Assembly (NCBI GenBank): GCA_017654935.2
Contig: CM065693.1
Location: forward strand, 13,331,326 to 13,395,325
DNA: 64,000 nt
Direction of reading: 5' to 3'
Origin: Phymorhynchus buccinoides
Taxonomy: Eukaryota; Mollusca; Gastropoda; Neogastropoda; Raphitomidae
The notes beneath the pieces are model-generated. The model was given only the letters and a program-made list of their open reading frames with translations. It did no database searches and was not told the DNA's origin. Positions within the stretch are counted from its first letter, which is position 1. Every line of letters begins with the position of its first letter. This document shows, piece by piece, positions 60,114 to 64,000 of this stretch. A program made the position numbers and the translations under genes.

Positions 60114-63100
60114 ACGCACGCGCGGATGTGTGTGTGTGTATGCATTGAAACTGTATAAGGTGTGTGTCAAGTCAAGTCAAGTCAAAATGATCTTTATTGA
60201 GGATAAAGGAGTAAGCTTGACAACTTTTTTTCTTCCTGTGTGCGCACGTGTGTGTGTGTACGTGTCATGGTGTGTATGTGTACATGCGTGCATGTTGATG
60301 TGTGCACAGAAAAAGGTGGACCCCAGCTTCCAGGTGGAGAAGCCAGGTGGGAAGCAGCGCAAGGAGGACACTCAACCGAAGCGGAAGGAACCGCCCATAA
60401 CCCAGATCAGGTCTGTGCAGTTATGCAGGAAGTGACAATGATGGTTGGGGCTGTAGCTGTCGGGGCTTGTCCTTGGGGGCCGTTATGATCACCAGATTGC
60501 CCTGAATGGAGCCATGAAACGCTGGGGAGACCTTTTTTTTTATAGTTTCTATATTTTTCTGTTTATTTTTCTTTCTACCGCAACGCAGGGTGCTGTATAA
60601 GTGTTGGGAGGGACAGCTCAGCGTCACTAGATTCAGATGTTAAACTTTCAGTGAACAGAGATCATAACGATGGCTTGGAGTCAAAACGGACTATCTTTAG
60701 ATAGTCCATTGACATATTGTTGAACATATTACAAGAACTAATAACTTGTATAAAAAAAGACTGCAGAAATATAAAAAGCATAACCCCTTTTTTATATTTC
60801 TGCACTCATTGTTTGATATAAGTTTATTAGATTTTGTAATAAGTTCAATAATATGTCAATGGACTATCTAAAGATAGTCCGTTTTGACTCCAAGCCATCG
60901 AACAAAAAAAGAACTCTCCATAAATTTTAAACTGTTAAAGTTTTGGTTTGAATAAGTTTTTATCTGATTTCAGACATGGACTTTACACTACACCTATTCT
61001 TTTTGTTCATAAGGGAAATAACTTAGTTGTTGTTGTCGTACCCTGGCTTAAAGACTCCAGGGACCATCCCAACAGCCAAAGCGCTTGAACACAATGGCAC
61101 AAATGCACCAGCTAGGGATGAGAACATTACGTGTGTGACTGTTTTTTATTACCCCACCTCATGGGCAGCCACACTCCGACTTTCGGAGGATTTTAGACGG
61201 ATGATGTTATGCTAGGAGCTTGTCATGGCTTAAGACAATCCCCGCACAAACATGCAGAACGTAACAACACTTTGATGTAGCCTTGATGTTCTAGCTTATT
61301 TATTTATTTAAGAAAATTTATATAGCGCTTCATCTTTAAGCTCTAAGCGCTTTACAATTGCCCTAAAATTATTCATATTAAAAACGACCGCTTACATACC
61401 TCCACACTATCCTTCACATTCTTACACACACATACACATGAGCACACAAAGAAATATGTACATATTAAGCTAAATATAAATAAAATACATATACATAATA
61501 AAATAACAAATTTATAATCAGATTACATTAAAAAATCAATTTTCAATTTACATAAACAAGTCTTATGTTAACTGGTCTGACAGCCTCATGCCAAGGCGAG
61601 GTAACTTAGTAATAGAAATGAGCTGGTATGGACTGCTATTCTCAGTCAACAGATTATCTTCTCCAACTGGCTAAGAGGCAAGGCAGTACTGCGTTTTTAC
61701 GGACTATAAGGCACCCCCCCCCAAATTTTACCCGAATTTAAGATTTTGTTATTAAACGTTTTTTACTATTTTATTATTAATAATAATAATAATGGGCATT
61801 TCTAGCGCTTAATCTTAAATAAGCCCTAAGCGCTTACAATAATGAATAAGTTATTAATAAATTGATAAACCATCAATAGAAACAAAAGAACGTAAAAAAT
61901 ATTACCGTATTTTACGGCGCACCTGATTATAAGGCGCACCCCCCAAATTTGACTCAAAATTCAGATTTTGTTACTCTATTTCCTTACTGTATTATCAGTC
62001 ACATTATGAGGCGCAGGGATCACAGTCTAGGAAAAAAGTATCGCCTTATAGTTCGAAAAATACCGTCGGGAGAAAGATGACAGTGGTTAAGACGTTCGCC
62101 TGCCAAATGTAATGCGTGACTGCAGCGTGAGTGACCCGGGTTCGAATCTCGGCCTCGCCTTTTCTTTCTAGTTTGACAGGAAAATCGAACTGAATGTCGA
62201 GTCCTTTGGATGGGGACTTAAAGCTAGTCTGACCCGTGCGCTTTACGCACGTAAGAATCCCACGGCAGTTGAAAGTCGGTAAGAGCAGGGATAAATCCCG
62301 CTGCCTGGTATGGCCAAATTGATAGCTAGGTTTTCCAAGTGTGCCCACACCCCCTCCTCACCCTGTGCCGCCGCCGCCCCCCCCCCCCCCCCCCCCCCCC
62401 TTTAATTGGGTGGGCGCTGCACTTGTGGCGACGCACTCTCCGGGGGAGAGCAGCCCGAATTTCACAGAGATAAGTCTCTGTGACTAGAATATACAAAATA
62501 CCAAATATGGTACAGTGGAACCTTCCTTATAAGACCTTCAAAAATCATCCCAAATGACGTCTTATAAGGGAGGGGTCTTGTAAGGGAGGTAATTTCAATA
62601 CTTACGAATAAGGGCAATGTCTCGTAGAAGTAGGTCTTATATGGGAGGGAGTCTTATAATGGGAGTTCTTATAAGGGAGGTTCCACTGTACTAGCTTCAT
62701 TGTGTTGAAACAGTTTTGTTTTCACACTGTGAGAATGGGTTTTCAGTAAAGGTCAAGATGTGCCACCCCCCCTGCATTTCTCGGTTAATTCCATTTTCCC
62801 ATTTTTGCCTTTCTTACCAAACATAAAGCTGTATTTTATGAGCATTTTTAGCTAATAACCTTTTTGGAATACTAACCCTATCCCTAACCCTAGGCCATTA
62901 TCTAATAGGACCCCCCCCCCCCCCCCCCTATGTATTGCAGTACACAGCGCCATTTGTCACAGTCGTGGGTCATTGCGTTTTCCCCGTCTTATAGGGGGGG
63001 GGGGGGGGTTAGGGAAAGGGTTAGTATTCCAAAAAGGTTAGCTAAAAAGGTTCATAAAATACAGCTTTATGTTTGGTAAGAAAGGCAAAAACGGAAAATT

Positions 63101-63305
63101 GCAATTAACCGAGAAATGCAGGGGGGGTGGCACATCTTTACCTTTACCGGGTTTTCTAACTGTGGCAAATACATGACCAACTGATTCACTTGATTCCAGG
63201 ATGGAGGAAGACGCGCCTTTGGAAGGTGAGAAGCAGACGGGTCGGCTCCCGCTCGGCCAGAAGGGGGTTGCAGAACCTGAGTCTTCTTACATGGCACCGG
63301 AAGAG
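36433..63305 (+). CDS. ZFR: ZFR-like zinc finger RNA-binding protein, 5' part
   Basis: ZFR proteins bind double-stranded RNA through U1-type C2H2 fingers, dimerise with NF45/NF90-type partners through a C-terminal DZF domain, and act in splicing and RNA transport. Eleven coding exons join in phase to 503 codons: 36444-36629, 40941-41037, 43615-43767, 45875-46068, 46681-46878, 49579-49801, 54481-54534, 54999-55055, 58821-58960, 60310-60410, 63200-63305. The N-terminus is Tyr/Gln/Ala/Ser-rich like ZFR. Fingers: Cys199/Cys202/His215/His221, Cys252/Cys255/His268/His274, Cys407/Cys410/His423/His429. Matches to known ZFR include [32 protein letters not shown] and HLKGRRH. The DZF domain must lie beyond 64000. 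Confidence 0.93.
37555..39660. repeat. ~230-bp tandem array in ZFR intron 1
   Basis: About eight units. Each has TTCTGTTCTCCAGTCA, TTGAAAGTTGGCCTTGAAAT, a CA stretch, TTTTCAGTCAAAGAATGTTC, TTGATATTGTCCTTAGA and a C-run of roughly 15-40 bases. Unit lengths vary because the C and CA runs vary; the right-hand units are more degraded. Proline/histidine-rich open frames across it are artefacts. Confidence 0.92.
39870..40073 (-). CDS. small acidic ORF, unknown
   Basis: 67 codons with an ATG-type start and an extreme acidic composition (DEEN, SDDEED at the C-terminus). The acidic N-terminus is reminiscent of some transposase N-termini, but no domain is visible and the reading stops. It lies in ZFR intron 1 on the opposite strand. 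It could be a transposon remnant or a chance frame. Confidence 0.25.
   Translation of the reverse strand: MIFKSAIMDHEEERLSDGSDIEVNSDEENDLFENVDGGEFVEVHDPALRAEMNEFLQTILGSDDEED
40605..40643. repeat. poly-G run
   Basis: About 36 consecutive G. Length in an assembly is unreliable. Confidence 0.9.
40941..41037 (+). CDS. ZFR: ZFR coding exon 2
   Basis: 97 bp after a (GT)n-rich acceptor ending GTGTGCAG; donor GTAAGG. Encodes [11 protein letters not shown] and ends in phase 1. Confidence 0.88.
41060..41450 (-). mobile_element. SINE family B, full, in ZFR intron 2
   Basis: Reverse orientation, 23 bases after the exon 2 donor. The B-box region CAGGTTCGAACTCGGGTTT lies near 41380-41400 and the conserved tail near 41090. 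Confidence 0.85.
41486..42110. repeat. 22-bp minisatellite
   Basis: About 28 units of AAGTTGTCACAACATAGGCA plus two bases, with two main variants (GCAGA or GCAAA). Diverged relatives (ATAGGCTGAAAGTTGTCAC) continue at 42475-42790, separated by unique sequence. Confidence 0.93.
43615..43767 (+). CDS. ZFR: ZFR coding exon 3
   Basis: Encodes [16 protein letters not shown] to QSAFTG, Tyr/Ser/Thr-rich. The acceptor is a tandem CAGCAG: use of the first CAG would insert one residue. Donor GTGTGG is weak. Ends in phase 1. Confidence 0.85.
43779..44612. mobile_element. TTAACCCC-ended element in ZFR intron 3
   Basis: The left end TTAACCCCTTGAG begins 12 bases after the exon 3 donor. The right end GGCAGTCAAGGGGTTAA closes at 44612. 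Related to 50043-50972. The interior includes a ~400-bp insert (44230-44580) of unknown type. The ends resemble the TTAACCCTTTCACC family. Confidence 0.7.
45297..45542 (+). mobile_element. TTAA-flanked MITE, full copy
   Basis: Same family and orientation as 1141-1386, within ZFR intron 3. Confidence 0.8.
45875..46068 (+). CDS. ZFR: ZFR coding exon 4
   Basis: 194 bp. Starts with [13 protein letters not shown], then a Lys/Pro-rich linker, and ends inside finger 1 after its two cysteines ([15 protein letters not shown]). Acceptor TTTTTGCAG, donor GTGAAT. Confidence 0.93.
46070..46505. other. ZFR intron 4: pyrimidine tract and element E
   Basis: 46070-46370 is almost wholly C/T on the plus strand (TTCTTCTT-type words). 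It is followed by a partial E copy (46370-46505). Confidence 0.75.
46681..46878 (+). CDS. ZFR: ZFR coding exon 5
   Basis: 66 codons. Completes finger 1 ([14 protein letters not shown]), crosses a Pro/Ser/Lys linker and encodes finger 2 (CELC ... HIRGSKH). Phase 0 on both sides; acceptor GATGTGCAG, donor GTGAGC. Confidence 0.94.
46885..46995. repeat. ~19-bp tandem repeat
   Basis: Five units of TTCTGTTCAGTGTTTCTAG-type sequence just after the exon 5 donor. Confidence 0.85.
47001..47260 (-). mobile_element. TTAA MITE, full copy
   Basis: Reverse orientation; the left end has an extra A (TTAAACCC). Confidence 0.78.
47264..47482. mobile_element. MITE Y, second copy
   Basis: Starts right after the TTAA MITE and matches 8804-9038, with the same GGGTAGCTGTGACCCA block. 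Confidence 0.7.
47882..48356 (-). mobile_element. TTAA MITE interrupted by MITE T
   Basis: Reverse-oriented TTAA MITE (left end decayed to TTAATTCTTTCACC). It is split at GTAGA by the 218-bp element at 47944-48161; GTAGA is present on both sides. Confidence 0.8.
47944..48161. mobile_element. MITE T (hAT-like ends)
   Basis: Inverted ends CAGGGCTCCC / GGGAGCCCTG with a 5-bp GTAGA duplication. The other copy is at 58579-58795, in the opposite orientation. Confidence 0.82.
48530..48830 (-). mobile_element. SINE-like family C, reverse
   Basis: Reverse complement of the unit at 61028-61300, ending in CAACAACAACAACAAC. Confidence 0.7.
48870..49165 (+). repeat. element E copy
   Basis: Near full length, preceded by TTCTTCTTCTTC; its 3' end leads into the tandem array that follows. 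Confidence 0.65.
49160..49540. repeat. ~118-bp tandem array next to ZFR exon 6
   Basis: Three to four units of ATACAAAAGACCCCC, GGTATCTCCATGG, a G-run, TTAATCTTAATCT and CAAGGGTCCTTGGCTATTCA. The seed is the end of the adjacent E copy. It stops about 40 bases before the exon 6 acceptor. Confidence 0.88.
49579..49801 (+). CDS. ZFR: ZFR coding exon 6
   Basis: Starts [17 protein letters not shown], as in known ZFRs, then a Ser/Thr/Pro/Ala-rich linker to KIPFVG. Acceptor CTCTCTAG, donor GTAAGC, ends in phase 1. Confidence 0.93.
49832..50039 (+). mobile_element. MITE U
   Basis: Ends CAGACCTGTTTAC / ACGGGTCTG. It starts 30 bases after the exon 6 donor. Confidence 0.78.
50043..50972. mobile_element. 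TTAACCCC-type element carrying a nested TA MITE
   Basis: The right end GGCAGTCAAGGGGTTAA is clear; the left end is degraded (GCTTGACTGCCAG). The body matches 43800-43990. It is split at about 50259-50849 by a TA-flanked MITE. Confidence 0.7.
50259..50849 (+). mobile_element. TA-flanked MITE (mariner/pogo-like)
   Basis: Ends TATAGTGGAACTTCCC and GGGAGGTTCCACTGTA. It contains an additional inserted block (about 50330-50735), whose borders TTTCACCC / GGGTGAAA are inverted. Confidence 0.75.
51530..51890 (+). mobile_element. SINE family A
   Basis: The head keeps the B-box region GGGTTTGAACCCCGGCC but the A box is lost. The tail is ACAGAAATAAGTCTCTGTGA. Confidence 0.82.
51909..54045. repeat. 55/63-bp satellite, split by a transposon
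   Basis: About 17 units of AAGAACATATAAATGCAATT, GACGTTTGAAG and TTACAACAGATATTCACACA. Two unit lengths exist, with or without an 8-bp GTTTCAAG-type block. The first unit is cut by the element at 51936-53029. Open frames on the minus strand are artefacts. Confidence 0.92.
51936..53029. mobile_element. 1.09-kb pogo-like element, non-autonomous
   Basis: Ends TACAGTCGACCCCCTC and AGAGGGGGTCGACTGTA, with TA duplicated. The interior holds no transposase-sized frame. Its insertion point in the satellite unit can be read exactly: ACATG-TA[element]TA-TAAGAAC. Confidence 0.88.
54153..54434 (+). mobile_element. TA-flanked MITE in ZFR intron 6
   Basis: Ends TACAGTGGAACCTCC / GGAGGTTCCACTGTA. The interior has a ~125-bp extra block (54257-54385) with repeated TTCAGTATAGCTGA words. 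It ends 46 bases before exon 7. Confidence 0.8.
54481..54534 (+). CDS. ZFR: ZFR coding exon 7
   Basis: 54 bp, [18 protein letters not shown]. Resembles the NKLQSTGNK segment of vertebrate ZFR. Acceptor GTTCCAG, donor GTGCGT, phase 1 on both sides. Confidence 0.82.
54722..54850 (-). mobile_element. TTAA MITE, truncated
   Basis: Left end TTAACCCTTTCGCCGCCA; breaks off after AACATTAGGCCTT. Confidence 0.72.
54999..55055 (+). CDS. ZFR: ZFR coding exon 8
   Basis: 57 bp, acidic linker [18 protein letters not shown]. Acceptor CCATGAAG with few upstream pyrimidines adjacent, donor GTAAGT. Phase 1 on both sides, so exons 7 and 8 could be skipped without changing frame. Confidence 0.8.
55140..55560 (+). 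repeat. element E followed by D1
   Basis: An E copy (55140-55440) is followed immediately by a D1 copy (55445-55560), the same pairing seen at 5880-6590. Confidence 0.65.
55793..55950. mobile_element. 158-bp MITE
   Basis: Perfect 18-bp inverted ends TTCAATAGGGCATTTGCC. Non-coding. Confidence 0.8.
56259..56415. mobile_element. 157-bp foldback MITE
   Basis: Ends AGGCCCTGTAGTTATG / complement, with pairing continuing imperfectly through GTCTTAGACA and TAAATTAG blocks to near the centre. Confidence 0.78.
56450..56760. repeat. (CA)n-rich region
   Basis: CA and CG/CA tracts at 56485-56515 and 56650-56755. Confidence 0.85.
57097..57915 (+). mobile_element. hAT-like element, internally deleted, with 5' ORF
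   Basis: Ends CAGGGATGCATCTAGA and TCTAGATGCATCCCTG, flanked by AGATAG on both sides. It carries the start of a protein (57399-57698) and then quickly reaches the right end, so the catalytic region is missing. A second copy begins at 63684. Confidence 0.82.
57399..57698 (+). pseudogene. N-terminal fragment of a hAT-type transposase-like protein
   Basis: About 100 codons: [15 protein letters not shown], an acidic Ser/Asp-rich middle, then [18 protein letters not shown]. The last part resembles the region preceding the zinc finger of ZNF862/ZMYM6-type hAT relatives. It ends at a 36-bp duplication (57647-57718) that puts a stop in frame. Confidence 0.6.
58255..58510 (+). repeat. dispersed repeat D1
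   Basis: Matches 5950-6160, including GAGGTTTAATCGAGGCGTGG and CTGCCTCCGGGCATTGCCTC. Confidence 0.65.
58579..58795. mobile_element. MITE T abutting a ZFR acceptor
   Basis: Ends CAGGGTTCCC / GGGAGCCCTG with GTGGAT duplicated on both sides (58573-58578 and 58796-58801). It ends 25 bases before exon 9. Confidence 0.85.
58821..58960 (+). CDS. ZFR: ZFR coding exon 9
   Basis: Encodes the third finger, [19 protein letters not shown] to [12 protein letters not shown]. Acceptor TTGTGTGCAG, donor GTAGGT. Ends phase 0. Confidence 0.95.
58961..60309. other. ZFR intron 9
   Basis: A GA tract (58977-58996), an imperfect foldback around TTGGCCACTGCAA (59423-59545), a (GT)n tract (60070-60112), and a LINE-tail-like block (60166-60215). 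Confidence 0.55.
60310..60410 (+). CDS. ZFR: ZFR coding exon 10
   Basis: Starts [10 protein letters not shown], matching the KKVNPDLQVE that follows finger 3 in ZFR, then a Lys/Gln/Pro-rich segment unlike the vertebrate sequence. Acceptor TGTGCACAG, donor GTCTGT (weak). Ends in phase 2. Confidence 0.8.
60668..60900. mobile_element. 233-bp MITE with palindromic arms
   Basis: Near-perfect inverted arms of about 55 bp starting CGATGGCTTGGAGTCAAAAC. Each arm itself contains the palindrome ACTATCTTTAGATAGT. The centre is AT-rich. Confidence 0.85.
61028..61300 (+). mobile_element. SINE-like family C, full
   Basis: About 270 bp after GTTGTTGTTG: GTACCCTGGCTTAAAGACTC, GCACCAGCTAGGGATGAGAA, TGATGTAGCCTTGATG. 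Confidence 0.7.
61300..61880. repeat. GCGCTT-type simple-tail repeats
   Basis: Two related blocks (TATATAGCGCTTCATCTTTA at 61318 and AATAATAATGGGCATTTCTA at 61786) also seen near 10427, 12085 and 23740. Probably LINE or SINE 3' ends with ATT/AAT tails. Confidence 0.5.
62068..62508 (+). mobile_element. SINE family A, full
   Basis: The best copy: A-box region GACAGTGGTTAAGACG, B box GGGTTCGAATCTCGGCC near 62130-62146, tail AGATAAGTCTCTGTGACTAG. It contains a long C-run near 62370. Confidence 0.88.
62511..62690 (+). mobile_element. TA-flanked MITE, full copy
   Basis: 180 bp, TACAGTGGAACCTTCC to GGAGGTTCCACTGTA. The most compact copy of the family. Confidence 0.83.
62747..63147. mobile_element. 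foldback element V, uninterrupted
   Basis: About 400 bp with ~130-bp inverted arms, starting GTAAAGGTCAAGATGTGCCA and ending in its complement. The centre has C-run and G-run arms. It ends 52 bases before ZFR exon 11 and lacks the DIRS insertion carried by its relative at 13602. Confidence 0.88.
63200..63305 (+). CDS. ZFR: ZFR coding exon 11 (last in window)
   Basis: Acceptor GATTCCAG, donor GTAACC. Encodes [20 protein letters not shown] to MAPEE. Phase agrees with exon 10 and is 0 at the end. I could not match this segment to vertebrate ZFR, so it rests on splice sites and open frame. Confidence 0.65.
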
Positions 63306-63391
63306 GTAACCATCCACATGTTCACAGTCATCGTTAACCCCTTCACTGCCAGAGGAAAACTGAGAAATGACCGATTTTCTAATGACGAAGT

Positions 63392-63683
63392 TTAACCCTT
63401 TCGCCGCCAGATATTTTCAGACCTGTTTACTCTACTCTTTTCGAGTAGTATTCTACTCAATTTGGACCTCTACTACTACTCAAAATTGAAAATAATGCTC
63501 TAATTCCTCATTTTCAGTGCACATTGTTTGATTGTTTAATGAATAAAGCTACACATTTTGAGCCAAAAGTACTCATTTCAGCTATTCAGACTACTCAAGA
63601 CTTGTGTAGGGGGTAAACAGGTCTGCATTTTTCAGCCAAAAAATACCGTTAAACTTAACTGGGTAGAGAAAAAACCACTTCTC
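63392..63683 (-). mobile_element. TTAA MITE, interrupted and truncated
   Basis: Left end TTAACCCTTTCGCCGCCA. It is split at 63418-63625 by MITE U, resumes at 63626, and is cut off at 63684 by the hAT-like element. Confidence 0.78.
63418..63625 (+). mobile_element. MITE U
   Basis: Ends CAGACCTGTTTAC / GTAAACAGGTCTG, over 90% like 49832-50039. Confidence 0.8.
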
Positions 63684-64000
63684 CAGGGATGCATCTAGAG
63701 CGCGGCATTGCCGCAAAATTGTTGATGTTCCCGCAAAAAATAAAATATGCTGCGGGAAAATGCCCCAAAATTTTGTGAAATCCCGCAAACGAAAAAATCG
63801 TTTGAAAATAACTTGTTCGGCACTAGGCCTAGATTGCGTGGCTGCGTGGGCTGTACCGAGTCTGCATTTCCTTTCGACAGTAAAGAACGAGCATTTTGAT
63901 TTGGTCTTAAAAATAGCATAGCCAATCAACGGGCAAATTTCCGGGCCCGCTCAAAAATGGCATCACTTCTGGATTATTTTACTGTGACTTCTAAAAAGAA
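63684..64000 (+). mobile_element. hAT-like element, second copy, runs off the window
   Basis: CAGGGATGCATCTAGA start and the same leader as 57097-57400, with the protein start ([14 protein letters not shown]) at 63957. It is cut by the window edge, so whether it is complete cannot be seen. Confidence 0.82.

Noticed and set aside
62068..62160. A tRNA gene suggested by A-box and B-box sequences (also near 7740-7815, 21365-21440, 41380-41440)
   Set aside because: I could not form a complete cloverleaf with matching acceptor stem, and each is joined to a repeated SINE body.

Overview
The window is from an animal nuclear genome. It has split genes with GT-AG introns, a ribosomal protein gene and a zinc-finger RNA-binding protein gene, tRNA-derived SINEs, DIRS and LINE retroelements, and dense short inverted-repeat elements. 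Repeat style (long CA/CT tracts, poly-C runs of 20-40 bases, many small MITE families) and protein divergence suggest a lophotrochozoan, perhaps a marine mollusc. That placement is inference.

Layout. 1-13.6 kb has no recognisable host gene. It holds microsatellites, a segmental duplication, SINE-like elements, MITEs, and a 5'-truncated LINE nested in a MITE. 13.6-20.1 kb is an apparently complete DIRS-type tyrosine-recombinase retrotransposon on the minus strand: Gag-like, RT/RNase H and recombinase frames, inverted terminal repeats and an internal complementary region. It sits inside an older foldback element, and an uninterrupted copy of that foldback element at 62.7-63.1 kb shows the empty site. 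22.2-29.4 kb is the minus-strand gene for ribosomal protein L17 (RPL17/uL22), with six coding exons giving 187 residues. 30-36.4 kb is intergenic repeats, including a perfect 7 x 105-bp array inside a TTAA-flanked MITE. From 36.4 kb to the right edge runs the 5' part of a ZFR-like gene on the plus strand: 11 coding exons, 503 codons in one continuous frame, three C-x2-C-x12-H-x5-H fingers. The C-terminal DZF domain would lie beyond the window.

The most unusual structures are (1) the DIRS element, whose circle-junction sequence matches both ends exactly; (2) minisatellites in RPL17 introns built from the edges of real exons, one carrying repeated splice acceptors and one repeated exon tails with donors; (3) transposons lying very close to ZFR splice sites; and (4) several insertions whose empty sites can be read from neighbouring repeat copies. 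I found no bacterial-type system, CRISPR array, rRNA or functional tRNA gene. Element names such as 'piggyBac-like' rest on terminal motifs and target duplications read by eye, not on database comparison.
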